Notes under the pieces: model-generated | What the model was told of the DNA's origin: nothing | The model's input: the letters and a program-made list of their open reading frames with translations, nothing else | Database searches by the model: none | Program-made: the position numbers and the translations under genes | Origin: Vibrio tarriae | Lineage (GTDB): Bacteria; Pseudomonadota; Gammaproteobacteria; Enterobacterales; Vibrionaceae | Assembly: GCF_002216685.1 (NCBI RefSeq) | Contig: NZ_CP022353.1 | Span: 1,488,001 to 1,552,000, forward strand | DNA length: 64,000 nt | Direction of reading: 5' to 3' | Shown here: positions 8,613-17,769 of the stretch, piece after piece | Position numbering within the stretch: the first letter of the stretch is position 1 | How the letters are laid out: each line of letters begins with the position of its first letter

Positions 8613-9569
8613 TCAAATGGCGGTCATCTGTCCGGCGTACAACACAAAGGTACGCAACATTAACACCCCAAGTAAACTGAGCGAGGTGACAAACAGTACA
8701 AAGCCGAGCGAATGTTTGAGGGATTTTGGCGACAGCGCATTCAGCAACAAAGGCAGCACCATACCAAGTGCAATCACTCCGTACCAAAGCCAGTTAGCCC
8801 AAAAGCCGCCTGAAATGGCATTCCACGCGGAAGCCTGTGCTTGACCACCACTGAAAATCAGCCCAGTAAAGAAAGTCACTAACACAAACAACTCAAACAA
8901 TACCGTTGGGCGCTCAAATCTGTGCAGCCAGGCAATGCTTGGGCTGTTCATCGGCTCTTTAAAGATCCACACCCCAACCATCAAACAAGCCGCGAAACCA
9001 GATGAAAGACTGGAGAATAAGAACAGGATTGGCAACACCGGATTATTCAGCATCGGATAAGTTTTTAATGCCGAAAGCAGGAAGCCCGTATAAGCCGCAA
9101 GAGTAATGGCTAAAATGGCGAGGAAAATTTCAATCCCATTTTCAAATTGCTTGGCTTTCAGCAGCAAACCATCCACAAAGGTGAATTTTCCCTTCAAGAG
9201 TCGCATGATCACAGGTCTGAAAATAATCCCGATCCAAACGAACAACACCGCCATATACACTTGAAACAAAATCACCCCCATCGACATCACTGAGGTGGGG
9301 TTGTAATAAATCATGATCTTCCAAAACTCGAGTGGCTTAGTGAGGTGGAAAATCAAAATCGTCAGGCCAGCAATAATTCCGAACGGTGCCAGCCAAGCGG
9401 TCGCTTTAATAATCCCATTTTCTGCCGCATCGCCTTGTATCACGTTGCGTTTCAAATAGAGCGAAATCATGACTGCACCCGCGGACATCCCTGCCAAAAA
9501 TAAATAGATGGCAATAATCCAATCCCACACTAAAGAATCAAAATGAAAAGCGGTTTGTAAAGTGCTCAT
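8613..9569 (-). CDS. nrfD: NrfD-type quinol-oxidising membrane subunit
   Basis: A 318-aa integral membrane protein with about eight to nine hydrophobic segments, of the NrfD/PsrC family, which oxidises menaquinol and passes electrons to a ferredoxin-like partner (NrfC). The start at 9569 (MSTLQTAFHFDSLVW) has GGGGAGG just upstream and lies one base after the nrfC stop codon, which favours it over longer in-frame extensions. LFLAGMSAGAVMISLYLKR is the usual first-helix sequence of the family. It probably delivers quinol electrons through NrfC and NrfB to NrfA in the periplasm. Confidence 0.9.
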   Translation of the reverse strand: MSTLQTAFHFDSLVWDWIIAIYLFLAGMSAGAVMISLYLKRNVIQGDAAENGIIKATAWLAPFGIIAGLTILIFHLTKPLEFWKIMIYYNPTSVMSMGVILFQVYMAVLFVWIGIIFRPVIMRLLKGKFTFVDGLLLKAKQFENGIEIFLAILAITLAAYTGFLLSALKTYPMLNNPVLPILFLFSSLSSGFAACLMVGVWIFKEPMNSPSIAWLHRFERPTVLFELFVLVTFFTGLIFSGGQAQASAWNAISGGFWANWLWYGVIALGMVLPLLLNALSPKSLKHSLGFVLFVTSLSLLGVLMLRTFVLYAGQMTAI

Positions 9570-9570
9570 A

Positions 9571-10257
9571 TTACACCTCCCCTTTCTGATGCGGGATTTT
9601 ATACAGTTTAGGGCTAGTACCCAGCTGGACTTTATCTCGATACACCGTGCGGGTAGCCAGCAGTTGATTGACTGCACTGGTCGGATCGTTTAAATCGCCA
9701 AATGTCAGCGCCTTAGTGGGGCAAGATTCCACACACGCAGGCTGTTTGCCCTGTGCCAGATTGGTATCACGGCAGAAGTTACACTTATCCGCCGAATGAG
9801 TGACCGGATGGAAAAAGCGCACTTGATAAGGGCAAGCCGCAAGGCAGTAACCACAACCCACACAGCGTGCCTTATGCACATCAACAATGCCTGTCGCTTC
9901 ATCTTTGTAAGCGGCCCCTGTTGGGCAGACATAGACGCAAGGCGGATTCTCACAATGTTGGCAAGATTTGCGAGTAAAACGGTAGTCCACATTCGGAAAC
10001 TCACCTTGCGGAGCACTGCGAATAATCTCCAAACGGGAGACTCCTTCAGGCACTTTGTTCACTTCACGACACGCTTCGGTACATGCGGTACACCCAATAC
10101 AAGCGGTTTCATCATGTACCATGGCGTATCGTTTATTACCCTCTTCCTGCACAGCAGCAAGCACATAGCGACTATTGATCACGGCCGTACCCGCAATGCC
10201 CGTGGTCATGATTAAAGCTCCGGAACCCGCGAGAAAATGACGTCTTGAACAGCTCAT
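9571..10257 (-). CDS. nrfC: NrfC-type periplasmic 4Fe-4S protein, Tat-exported
   Basis: A 228-aa protein starting MSCSRRHFLAGSG, a twin-arginine-type signal, then four cysteine clusters: CIGCTACTEAC (about 53-63), CQHCENPPCVYVCP (99-112), CVGCGYCLAACP (132-143) and CNFC with PACVESCP (159-180). This arrangement of four 4Fe-4S clusters is typical of NrfC and related electron-transfer subunits that pair with NrfD. The start at 10257 lies one base after the nrfB stop. It should carry electrons from NrfD to the pentahaem NrfB on the outer face of the membrane. Confidence 0.92.
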   Translation of the reverse strand: MSCSRRHFLAGSGALIMTTGIAGTAVINSRYVLAAVQEEGNKRYAMVHDETACIGCTACTEACREVNKVPEGVSRLEIIRSAPQGEFPNVDYRFTRKSCQHCENPPCVYVCPTGAAYKDEATGIVDVHKARCVGCGYCLAACPYQVRFFHPVTHSADKCNFCRDTNLAQGKQPACVESCPTKALTFGDLNDPTSAVNQLLATRTVYRDKVQLGTSPKLYKIPHQKGEV

Positions 10258-10258
10258 G

Positions 10259-10846
10259 TTATTTCTCCTCTTCCTTCGCTTTGAAATCGGAATGGCAATC
10301 GACACATAGCTTTATCTTCTGCTTGTGGTCAAAGCTCAGCACTTTGGCATCCATGGCATGTACGGTGTGGCAATTAGAGCAAGTGAGGTTTTTTGCATGC
10401 ACATCGTGCGTCCAACTTTTTTCACGTAGCTTCTTCGACCGATGACAGTCCATACAAACACTATTGGCTTGCAGAATTTGTTCAGGTTCCAGATAAACCT
10501 TTTCTGTACCCGGTTGCGATTGTGCACTGAAGTATTTGGTCACGTCCTCAGCGCCATTACGGTGTTCAGGGCCAATATTACTGTGGCAATTAGTACAGTT
10601 CAGCTCACGCCCCACTCGTTGTAGCGCTTGCTCACTGTGCGATTCAAGCAGTGTATTTTTGGCATCCTTATGACACTGAACACATTTGTAATCAGCATCA
10701 CGGATGAGAGTGACTTCATGGCGTTGTGGAGATACCTCCGATTTTATATCGGAAGGTTCCGCAACGGCATAAATAGAATATCCATAGAGACAAAATGCAA
10801 GAAGGGACTTCAGCATTATGGCTATGGCAAATTGAACTTTGCCCAT
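10259..10846 (-). CDS. nrfB: Pentahaem cytochrome c NrfB
   Basis: A 195-aa secreted protein with an N-terminal signal (about 1-29) and exactly five CxxCH haem-binding motifs, at residues 55-59, 84-88, 131-135, 156-160 and 181-185. This matches NrfB, the small pentahaem electron donor of NrfA in E. coli-type systems. It is the first gene of the leftward nrf operon, with AAGGACAGGA before the ATG. A 7-5-7 hairpin (10856-10874) lies directly upstream and could affect access to the ribosome-binding site. nrfA is divergently transcribed, unlike the single nrfABCDEFG operon of E. coli. Confidence 0.92.
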   Translation of the reverse strand: MGKVQFAIAIMLKSLLAFCLYGYSIYAVAEPSDIKSEVSPQRHEVTLIRDADYKCVQCHKDAKNTLLESHSEQALQRVGRELNCTNCHSNIGPEHRNGAEDVTKYFSAQSQPGTEKVYLEPEQILQANSVCMDCHRSKKLREKSWTHDVHAKNLTCSNCHTVHAMDAKVLSFDHKQKIKLCVDCHSDFKAKEEEK

Positions 10847-10855
10847 ATTATCCTG

Positions 10856-10874
10856 TCCTTATTTCTGATAAGGA
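10856..10874 (-). promoter_or_regulatory. Hairpin in the nrfB leader next to the ribosome-binding site
   Basis: TCCTTAT (10856-10862) and ATAAGGA (10868-10874) form a perfect seven-base stem with a five-base loop, ending nine bases before the nrfB start codon. Read on the minus strand, the second arm contains AAGGA, part of an SD-like run, so folding could tune nrfB translation. This is an inference from the sequence only. Confidence 0.35.
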
Positions 10875-10982
10875 TTATTGTCAAATCAGAAAAATAATTA
10901 CTCTTGGTTTCGATTATTCACCAAATGCAATCAATTCTTATTTTGGATAAGCCACAACGCTATATAAGTAGAATATCCCCTC

Positions 10983-10998
10983 TTCTCCTTTATGGGTA
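10983..10998. promoter_or_regulatory. Candidate NarP/NarL 7-2-7 binding site (nrfB side)
   Basis: TTCTCCT-TT-ATGGGTA fits the inverted heptamer pattern TACYYMT-N2-AKRRGTA with one mismatch in the left half. It lies in the nrfB-nrfA divergent region. NarP in E. coli activates nrf at low nitrate or nitrite through such 7-2-7 sites. Confidence 0.5.
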
Positions 10999-11015
10999 TT
11001 TTAAAAATAAGAATC

Positions 11016-11031
11016 GGTGAGGTTCATCACC
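11016..11031. promoter_or_regulatory. CRP-like palindrome in the nrf control region
   Basis: GGTGA-GGTTCA-TCACC has the form TGTGA-N6-TCACA with one mismatch at the outer base of each half. It could be a CRP site or the site of another CRP/FNR-family regulator. It lies directly beside the 8-3-8 palindrome at 11033. Confidence 0.4.
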
Positions 11032-11032
11032 T

Positions 11033-11051
11033 AAATCATTGGGAATGATTT
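11033..11051. promoter_or_regulatory. Perfect 8-3-8 palindrome in the nrf control region
   Basis: AAATCATT-GGG-AATGATTT is a perfect inverted repeat midway between nrfB and nrfA. The spacing and AT-rich arms suggest an operator. It has some likeness to Fur-type AATGAT/ATCATT elements but does not fit the full 19-bp Fur box. The regulator is unknown. Confidence 0.45.
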
Positions 11052-11094
11052 AATTTCAATAATTAGTCTTTTCTTTATTCTCTTGAAGAATTCA

Positions 11095-11110
11095 TACCAC
11101 TTTAGGGGTA
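11095..11110. promoter_or_regulatory. Candidate NarP/NarL 7-2-7 binding site (nrfA side)
   Basis: TACCACT-TT-AGGGGTA fits TACYYMT-N2-AKRRGTA with a single mismatch (A at the fifth base of the left half); the right half is a full match. It lies about 175 bases before the nrfA start codon, upstream of the FNR-like site. Confidence 0.6.
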
Positions 11111-11146
11111 TATGAAATTTTTTTGAAGCTTGGTCACAGTGATAAA

Positions 11147-11160
11147 TTGATCCAAAACAA
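11147..11160. promoter_or_regulatory. Candidate FNR box upstream of nrfA
   Basis: TTGAT-CCAA-AACAA matches the FNR consensus TTGAT-N4-ATCAA in nine of ten positions. It is 126 bases before the nrfA start codon, a plausible position for anaerobic activation with a leader of some 80 bases. No equally good box was seen on the nrfB side. Confidence 0.5.
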
Positions 11161-11285
11161 TGAATATTAATCTACCTAATTTTGTTTTTAAAAATATAAA
11201 CAATAATGGCTTGTGCATTCTCCTTTCTTAATTTGGATATTCAGTCCACAACGCAGAAACCAACACGGAATATGGAGAAGCCATT

Positions 11286-12713
11286 GTGAAAAAGCACTGG
11301 ATAAAACAATCAGCAGCATTGTTGCTTGTGAGCGCAACTTCCTTGGGAGTGGCGAGTCTTAGTGTGTCTGCAGCAACAGAAAACCAACTTGCAGATCCAC
11401 GTAATGAGGCATATCAGGCGCAACACCCTGATCAATACAAAACATGGAAAGAGACGTCAGAAAGTAAACCTATCGAAGATGCTCTGGCCGAAGATCCCAA
11501 CATGGTTGTGTTATGGGCAGGCTACGGTTTTGCAAAAGATTATAACAAGCCTCGTGGGCATTTTTACGCCCTAGACGATGTTCGCCAAACCTTACGGACT
11601 GGCGGTCCAACCGATGCTAATTCTGGCCCAATGCCCATGGCTTGTTGGAGCTGTAAATCACCCGATGTGGCAAGAGTGATCGAAGAACGCGGTGAAGACG
11701 GTTATTTCGAAGGTAAATGGGCGCGTTTAGGTGAAGAAATTTCTAACCCGATTGGTTGTGCAGACTGCCATGACACGCGCAGTGAGGCGTTCAAAAACGG
11801 CGAACCGGCACTGAAAATCACCCGTCCTTATGTAGAACGTGCCTACCAGACGATTGGTAAACCCTTTGATCAAATGTCACGTCTCGATCAACAAGCGGGC
11901 GTGTGTGGTCAGTGCCACGTGGAATACTATTTCTCAGGTCCTACCAAGGCCGTGAAATTCCCTTGGGATATGGGGACCGATGTGGACTCCATGGAGCGCT
12001 ATTACGATGCACTGAATTTTAGTGACTGGACGCACCAACTCTCTAAAGCTCCGATGATTAAGGCGCAGCACCCTGAATATGAAACGTGGCGTGCTGGTAT
12101 CCATGGCAAAAATAATGTGGTGTGTGCCGATTGCCACATGCCTAAAGTGAAAAACGAAGATGGCACAGTGTATACCGACCATAAAATCGGTAACCCATTT
12201 GATCGCTTTGAAAATACCTGTGCCAATTGCCATACCCAAAGCAAAGATGAGTTGAAAAACATTGTCGCAACTCGTAAAGCTCAAGTACTGAAAATGAAGC
12301 TGACGGCTGAAAAACAGATCGTTGCAGCACACTTTGAAGCCGCAGCGGCATGGAAAGCCGGTGCAACGGAGCAAGAGATGCAATCTATCTTGCAAGATAT
12401 CCGTCATGCACAATGGCGTTGGGACTACTCCATCGCTTCACATGGTGTGCACATGCATGCGCCTGAAGTCGCTTTGGAAGTGCTGGGAACCGCGGTGGAT
12501 CGCGCGGCGGATGCACGAACTAAACTGGCGCGCCTATTAGCGACTAAAGGCATCACTGACCCAATTAAGCAGCCTGATATCTCAAGTAAAGAGAAAGCCC
12601 AAGCAGCCTTAGGCATGGATATGGAGAAGATGAAAGCCGAAAAACAACACTTCCTCGACACTGTCGTACCTGAATGGGATAAGAAAGCCGAGCAACGCGA
12701 AGCGAACTATTAG
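11286..12713 (+). CDS. nrfA: Ammonia-forming cytochrome c nitrite reductase (catalytic subunit)
   Basis: A 475-aa periplasmic protein with a Sec signal peptide (about 1-29). It binds five haems: the catalytic haem site CWSCK (120-124), whose proximal ligand is lysine, and four CxxCH sites at 158-162, 207-211, 280-284 and 312-316. This is the signature of NrfA, which reduces nitrite to ammonium with six electrons. The GTG start at 11286 is preceded by GGAGAAG. The length matches the family. It is divergent from the nrfB-C-D-E-dsbE-F operon and shares a 439-bp control region with NarP-, FNR- and CRP-like sites. I recall that V. cholerae O1 strains lack this enzyme, which makes its presence here notable. 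Confidence 0.97.
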   Translation: MKKHWIKQSAALLLVSATSLGVASLSVSAATENQLADPRNEAYQAQHPDQYKTWKETSESKPIEDALAEDPNMVVLWAGYGFAKDYNKPRGHFYALDDVRQTLRTGGPTDANSGPMPMACWSCKSPDVARVIEERGEDGYFEGKWARLGEEISNPIGCADCHDTRSEAFKNGEPALKITRPYVERAYQTIGKPFDQMSRLDQQAGVCGQCHVEYYFSGPTKAVKFPWDMGTDVDSMERYYDALNFSDWTHQLSKAPMIKAQHPEYETWRAGIHGKNNVVCADCHMPKVKNEDGTVYTDHKIGNPFDRFENTCANCHTQSKDELKNIVATRKAQVLKMKLTAEKQIVAAHFEAAAAWKAGATEQEMQSILQDIRHAQWRWDYSIASHGVHMHAPEVALEVLGTAVDRAADARTKLARLLATKGITDPIKQPDISSKEKAQAALGMDMEKMKAEKQHFLDTVVPEWDKKAEQREANY

Positions 12714-12775
12714 GCGAAAAGTCCGTAGAGAAGTCAGCGTTTAAACCTCGATTCTGCACTCTCGTGCCCTCAACG

Positions 12776-12800
12776 AAAAGCCAACAGTACGTTGGCTTTT
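12776..12800. terminator. Two-way terminator between nrfA and nrfG
   Basis: AAAAGCCAAC (12776-12785) and GTTGGCTTTT (12791-12800) form a ten-base stem with the loop AGTAC. The T and A flanks let it work for nrfA (plus) and for the convergent TPR gene (minus). Confidence 0.75.
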
Positions 12801-12871
12801 CTTCTATTTAAACAAGATAAGTTCAAACAATCTAATGGCTTCAAGTCGAAGGTGATTAGTGTAGTAACCGT

Positions 12872-13495
12872 TTAGCTAGCTTTGACCACTCGTGATTTTG
12901 CCAACTCCAATTGTTGAATGATTTTAGCTCTATCGAGAGCGAGATCGGGAGAATCCAATAAATGAAGCCAAGTTTCGACCGCCTGCTGATACCGAAAGCT
13001 GATCATGTGATCTTGAGCAATCAGCGTTAGTGCCGTTTCATTAAAAGGCTCGATGTCTAAAGCCGTATTCAAAAGCTGAGTCACGTCATCACTCATGTTT
13101 TGCTTATGTTGGTAGTAAAGCGCTGTCGCTTTGGCGGAATATTGGTTGGCGGTCGGAAACTCGGTCAATCGAATCGCGTAATCAAAACATTGCGTAGCCG
13201 CGGGAAAATCACTCTCTAGTAAATAGCCTTGCCCCAGAGAGAACCATAAATCGGCTTGATTGGGATCTTTGCGTAACGCTTCCTGCACATCACTCATCGT
13301 CTGAGCCAGTGATTTTGTTTCGGCCTTAACTTGGGCTTTAGGCTCTGGCTGCTGCATCCATAAAAAAAGCCCTACGCTGACTATAGTCACAACACCAACA
13401 AACCCAACTGCGACTCGGCGTGGTGTTCGAATCACCAGATAAACCGCCATTGCCACTACCACAGCGGCACCCAGTATCAGCGTCATCCAATCCAT
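12872..13495 (-). CDS. nrfG: TPR-containing cytochrome c biogenesis protein, NrfG/CcmI-like
   Basis: A 207-aa protein with two N-terminal membrane helices (about 4-22 and 30-46) followed by TPR helices, for example DPNQADLWFSLGQGYLLESD at about 97-116. This layout matches CcmI and NrfG, which hold the C-terminus of the apocytochrome for the haem lyase; NrfG does so for the CxxCK haem of NrfA. The start at 13495 has AAGGAG at good spacing. It is separated from nrfEF by nrfA and lies on the opposite strand to it, so the nrfEFG lyase genes are split. A general CcmI role is the alternative, but the position beside nrfA favours NrfG. Confidence 0.75.
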   Translation of the reverse strand: MDWMTLILGAAVVVAMAVYLVIRTPRRVAVGFVGVVTIVSVGLFLWMQQPEPKAQVKAETKSLAQTMSDVQEALRKDPNQADLWFSLGQGYLLESDFPAATQCFDYAIRLTEFPTANQYSAKATALYYQHKQNMSDDVTQLLNTALDIEPFNETALTLIAQDHMISFRYQQAVETWLHLLDSPDLALDRAKIIQQLELAKSRVVKAS

Positions 13496-13584
13496 ATCGA
13501 CTCCTTAACCATTTTGCCCAGTCAGTATAACGAAGTGTTTGTGAGAAAACTGAGTGGGGCTTATAGCCTGTAAGCGGGATCAAA

Positions 13585-13608
13585 AAAGCCGGACGATTGT
13601 CCGGCTTT
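13585..13608 (-). terminator. Terminator of gyrA
   Basis: GCCGGAC-GATT-GTCCGGC flanked by A and T runs forms a strong GC-rich hairpin. On the minus strand it is followed by a T tract, about 60 bases past the gyrA stop codon. Confidence 0.85.
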
Positions 13609-13670
13609 GATTAGGCACTTTATGAATTTCCCTACCCAAGGATGATTAGGCAGGGGTATGACAGAGCAGA

Positions 13671-16355
13671 TTACTCTTGTTCACCATCATCATCTTGTGC
13701 AACAGGTGCATCGTTCTCAACGAGTGCTTCCTCACCTTCTGGCAATTCCGACTCTTCGATTTCATCGATACGCTGCAGACCTACCACACTTTCACCTTCC
13801 GAAGTACGGATCAGGGTCACACCTTGAGTATTACGGCCCACTTGGCTCACTTCCGCCACGCGAGTACGTACCAGTGTGCCGGCATTGGTGATCATCATGA
13901 ACTCATCACCCTCGGCCACTTGTACTGCACCCACAACGCTGCCGTTACGCTCTGAGACTTTGATCGAAACCACACCCTGAGTACCACGACCCTTGGTTGG
14001 GTATTCAGATAGGCTAGTACGCTTGCCGTAACCATTTTCGGTTACGGTGAGCACGTCACCTTCGGCCTTCGGCACGATGAGCGATACTACTTGGTCACCT
14101 TCAGCCAGTTTCATGCCGCGAACACCGGCAGCGGTACGACCCATTGGTCTTACGCCTTTGAACTTGATCTCTGGCTGGCCATTTTCATCCAGCACAGGTT
14201 GACCATTTTCATCCACAACCGCGGTTTCTTCGGACTCTTTAAAGCGAACCACTTTACCGAATTTAGAGAACAGCATAATTTCGCTTTCGCCATCGGTGAT
14301 ATCCACACCAATCAGCGAGTCTTCGTCACGCAGGTTGAGCGCAATCAAACCATTGGCGCGAACGTTAGCAAACTGATCAAGTGAGGTTTTCTTCACGGTA
14401 CCGTCACCGGTCGCCATGAAAATGAATTTATCTTCACTGAACTCAGTGACTGGCAGAATCGCAGTAATACGCTCGTTTTCTTCCAGAGGAAGCAGGTTCA
14501 CGATTGGCTTACCACGTGCAGTGCGGCTGGCGAGCGGCAGTTGGTACACCTTCATACGGTAAGTTTTGCCGCGAGTTGAGAACAGCAGAATGTTATCGTG
14601 GGTATTGGCAACCAGAAGACGCTCAATGTAGTCCTCTTCTTTCATCTTGGTTGCGCTCTTACCTTTACCACCACGACGCTGTGCTTCGTAGTCGCTCAGT
14701 AATTGATACTTCACATAACCTTCGTGTGACAGAGTCACAACCACATCTTCACGGGCGATCAGCTCTTCCATGTCGATGTCATGCGTTGCTGCAGTAATTT
14801 CAGTGCGGCGCGCATCGCTAAAGCCAGCGCGAATCGCTTCTAGCTCTTCACGGATCACTTCCATCAAGCGCTCTGTGCTCGCCAGAATGTGCATCAATGC
14901 CGCGATTTCTTCGAGAAGTTGTTTGTACTCATCGAGGATCTTCTCGTGCTCTAGACCAGTCAGCTTGTGCAGACGCAGATCCAGAATCGCTTGCGCTTGT
15001 TGCTCAGTCAGGAAGTACTTGCCATCACGGATGCCGTATTGTGGCTCAAGCCACTCAGGACGCGCCGCATCAGTACCCGCACGCTCAAGCATCGCTGAAA
15101 CGTTGCCAAGATCCCAACCACGGGCAATTAAGCCTTCTTTTGCTTCTGCAGGCGTGGCGGCATGACGGATCAGTTCGATAATCTCATCAATGTTCGCCAG
15201 AGCCAGTGCCAAACCTTCAAGGATATGGGCACGCTCACGCGCTTTGCGCAGTTCAAAAATAGTACGACGAGTCACCACTTCACGGCGATGGTCGACGAAA
15301 CACTTCAGCATCTCTTTCAGGTTAAACAGCTTAGGCTGACCGTTATCGAGTGCCACCATGTTGATACCGAAAGTGGTTTGTAGCTGAGTGTTGGCATACA
15401 GGTTGTTCAGAACCACTTCGCCAACCGCATCACGCTTACACTCAATCACAATGCGCATACCGTCTTTATCAGACTCGTCACGCAGTGCACTGATACCTTC
15501 GACTTTCTTCTCTTTCACCAACTCAGCGATTTTTTCGATCAAGCGAGCTTTGTTCACTTGATAAGGGATTTCGCTGACGATGATGGTTTCTTTGCCGTTC
15601 TTATCGGTTTCGATTTCCGCTTTCGAGCGCATGTAAACCTTGCCACGGCCGGTTTTGTACGCGTCAATAATGCCTTTACGGCCACTGATCAGTGCTGCGG
15701 TTGGGAAATCTGGACCCGGAATGTAGTCCATCAACTCATCAATGGTGATCGCTTCGTTGTTGATGTAGGCTAAACAGCCATCGATCACTTCACCTAAGTT
15801 GTGCGGAGGAATGTTGGTTGCCATACCCACCGCAATACCGGATGAACCGTTGATCAGCAGGTTCGGGATCTTTGTCGGCAATACCGCTGGAATTTGCTCG
15901 GTGCCGTCATAGTTCGGAACGTAGTCAACGGTTTCTTTATCTAGGTCTGCCAAGAGTTCGTGCGCGATTTTCGACATACGAACTTCGGTATAACGCATTG
16001 CCGCCGCGGAGTCGCCGTCGATCGAGCCAAAGTTACCTTGGCCATCGACCAACATGTAACGAAGTGAGAAAGGCTGCGCCATACGCACGATGGTGTCGTA
16101 AACCGCACTGTCACCATGAGGGTGATATTTACCGATTACGTCACCTACCACACGGGCAGATTTTTTATAGGCTTTGTTCCAGTCGTTGCCCAGCACATTC
16201 ATCGCGAACAGTACGCGTCGGTGTACTGGTTTAAGGCCATCACGCACATCAGGAAGAGCACGACCCACGATAACCGACATCGCGTAGTCCAAATACGAAC
16301 TGCGTAGCTCGTCTTCGATGTTTACGGGCGTGATCTCTTTAGCTAGATCGCTCAT
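13671..16355 (-). CDS. gyrA: DNA gyrase subunit A
   Basis: An 894-aa subunit of the type II topoisomerase that introduces negative supercoils. The N-terminal breakage-reunion domain has the active tyrosine in RYTEVRM (about 122). The quinolone-resistance region reads [13 protein letters not shown] with Ser83 and Asp87, the susceptible-type residues. The C-terminal domain carries the GyrA box QRRGGKGK and the usual beta-propeller repeats. It also has a duplicated segment, [16 protein letters not shown], in the propeller and an acidic tail. It starts at 16355, and the gene is complete and highly conserved. Confidence 0.98.
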   Translation of the reverse strand: MSDLAKEITPVNIEDELRSSYLDYAMSVIVGRALPDVRDGLKPVHRRVLFAMNVLGNDWNKAYKKSARVVGDVIGKYHPHGDSAVYDTIVRMAQPFSLRYMLVDGQGNFGSIDGDSAAAMRYTEVRMSKIAHELLADLDKETVDYVPNYDGTEQIPAVLPTKIPNLLINGSSGIAVGMATNIPPHNLGEVIDGCLAYINNEAITIDELMDYIPGPDFPTAALISGRKGIIDAYKTGRGKVYMRSKAEIETDKNGKETIIVSEIPYQVNKARLIEKIAELVKEKKVEGISALRDESDKDGMRIVIECKRDAVGEVVLNNLYANTQLQTTFGINMVALDNGQPKLFNLKEMLKCFVDHRREVVTRRTIFELRKARERAHILEGLALALANIDEIIELIRHAATPAEAKEGLIARGWDLGNVSAMLERAGTDAARPEWLEPQYGIRDGKYFLTEQQAQAILDLRLHKLTGLEHEKILDEYKQLLEEIAALMHILASTERLMEVIREELEAIRAGFSDARRTEITAATHDIDMEELIAREDVVVTLSHEGYVKYQLLSDYEAQRRGGKGKSATKMKEEDYIERLLVANTHDNILLFSTRGKTYRMKVYQLPLASRTARGKPIVNLLPLEENERITAILPVTEFSEDKFIFMATGDGTVKKTSLDQFANVRANGLIALNLRDEDSLIGVDITDGESEIMLFSKFGKVVRFKESEETAVVDENGQPVLDENGQPEIKFKGVRPMGRTAAGVRGMKLAEGDQVVSLIVPKAEGDVLTVTENGYGKRTSLSEYPTKGRGTQGVVSIKVSERNGSVVGAVQVAEGDEFMMITNAGTLVRTRVAEVSQVGRNTQGVTLIRTSEGESVVGLQRIDEIEESELPEGEEALVENDAPVAQDDDGEQE

Positions 16356-16706
16356 AGAGCCATTATCCCTCTATAGTTTGATCGGTATACCCAAATTCTT
16401 ACTGAAACGAAGCTCACTACAAGATTGAGCGCCAAGTCAGTCGAGAACTGGATATTCTTGATACTTATAAGGTGAAAAAATATAACACATGTTTCCACGC
16501 TTCGGCATTACTTTCCCTGACCTTTTATCAGGTTGTGACCTTGGTTGCGTCTTAAATGCCGAGAATTTACACATTCCTTGCACTTGGCAAAGTTAGATGG
16601 TTGTTTTTTAAACGCTCATCGTCAAATCTGGCATCTCAACTGGTGCGATTTACTCAGCGCGCTATAATGCCCACTCTTCACGGATGCGTAACACAGGCGA
16701 TACAAG
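16356..16706. promoter_or_regulatory. Divergent promoter region of gyrA and ubiG
   Basis: This 351-base gap holds no gene. A TATAAT -10 element at 16663-16668 lies about 40 bases before the ubiG start, with a poor -35 candidate (TGGTGC at 16641). The gyrA promoter must lie near 16440-16500, but no clear consensus stands out. TATACCC at 16386 recalls the start of an ERIC repeat, but the rest does not match. Confidence 0.45.
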
Positions 16707-17444
16707 ATGGCTTCAATAGACTTGGCTTCGACACCACTGACAGCAACACAGAACGTCGATCCTAATGAAATCAAAAAATTTGAGGATATGGCTTCCCGTT
16801 GGTGGGACCTGGAAGGCGAATTTAAGCCTTTACACCAGATCAACCCTCTACGTTTGAACTATGTGCTAGAAAAAGCCAATGGCCTATTTGGGAAGAGGGT
16901 TTTGGATGTCGGCTGTGGTGGTGGCATTTTAGCCGAAAGCATGGCGCGCGAAGGCGCACAAGTGACTGGTCTTGATATGGGGAAAGAGCCGTTAGAAGTG
17001 GCGCGTTTGCATGCCCTTGAGACGGGTACCCAACTCACCTACATCCAAAGCACGGTGGAAGCACATGCTAAGGCCAACCCGCACACCTATGATGTAGTGA
17101 CTTGCATGGAGATGCTGGAGCACGTTCCTGACCCACTTTCCGTGATCCAGTCTTGCGCTAAACTGGTTAAGCCCGGCGGTCATGTGTTTTTCTCGACCCT
17201 GAATCGCAACGTCAAATCCTATCTATTTGCGATTGTGGGGGCTGAGAAGCTGCTGAAAATCGTTCCAGAAGGCACGCATGACCACAACAAATTCATTCGC
17301 CCTTCTGAACTTTTGAAGATGGTTGATCATACTGCGCTGCAAGAACAAGGCATCACAGGTTTACACTACAATCCGTTTACCGATACCTATCGTTTAGGGC
17401 CAAATGTCGATGTGAATTACATCGTCCATACTCGCCTTTTTTAG
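16707..17444 (+). CDS. ubiG: Ubiquinone biosynthesis O-methyltransferase UbiG
   Basis: A 245-aa class I SAM-dependent methyltransferase. The SAM-binding motif [13 protein letters not shown] lies at about 66-78, and the N-terminus [20 protein letters not shown] is characteristic of UbiG, which performs both O-methylation steps of ubiquinone synthesis. It lies divergent from gyrA, the same gyrA-ubiG pairing seen in E. coli, and is followed by a terminator hairpin before nrdA. Confidence 0.96.
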   Translation: MASIDLASTPLTATQNVDPNEIKKFEDMASRWWDLEGEFKPLHQINPLRLNYVLEKANGLFGKRVLDVGCGGGILAESMAREGAQVTGLDMGKEPLEVARLHALETGTQLTYIQSTVEAHAKANPHTYDVVTCMEMLEHVPDPLSVIQSCAKLVKPGGHVFFSTLNRNVKSYLFAIVGAEKLLKIVPEGTHDHNKFIRPSELLKMVDHTALQEQGITGLHYNPFTDTYRLGPNVDVNYIVHTRLF

Positions 17445-17470
17445 CGCATACTTCACGCTAAAAAATCGAT

Positions 17471-17498
17471 GCGGTAGCACAAGTTACCGCGCTTTTTT
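17471..17498 (+). terminator. Terminator of ubiG
   Basis: GCGGTA (17471-17476) and TACCGC (17485-17490) enclose an eight-base loop and are followed by GC and a T6 run (17493-17498). A smaller TTAGCG/CGCTAA hairpin lies just before it. Confidence 0.7.
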
Positions 17499-17690
17499 AG
17501 CCTATTTTTCGTGCGTTTGATTCCATTTTAAACGATCCATTTTTAGGGTGAAATTTTCCCTTAAAGATCAAGAAATTTTTTTTCGTTTGTGGTTACGAAT
17601 AAAGCGATGTGCAAAAGGCGATTTTTTACAATCAACTCTGCTCTTTGATCATCAGTAAGTGGGTACTAACTGATTTTTTAATTTTACTAG

Positions 17691-17699
17691 TTATCCACA
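17691..17699 (+). promoter_or_regulatory. Consensus DnaA box upstream of nrdA
   Basis: TTATCCACA is a perfect DnaA box, about 200 bases before the nrdA start codon. DnaA regulates nrdAB in E. coli through boxes in the promoter region, so the same link between replication initiation and dNTP supply is plausible here. Confidence 0.55.
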
Positions 17700-17769
17700 A
17701 ACTGTCCCAAAGCTGCAACTTGCAATACCGATTCTATAGCACTATCTTGTAACCCAAACACTGAAGCAC

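Noticed and set aside
11934..12413. Long minus-strand open frames inside nrfA
   Set aside because: They lie antisense to a haem protein with all motifs in place and lack start signals and recognisable features.
16384..16445. ERIC-like repeat near the gyrA start
   Set aside because: Only the first seven bases (TATACCC) match; the rest does not follow the ERIC pattern.
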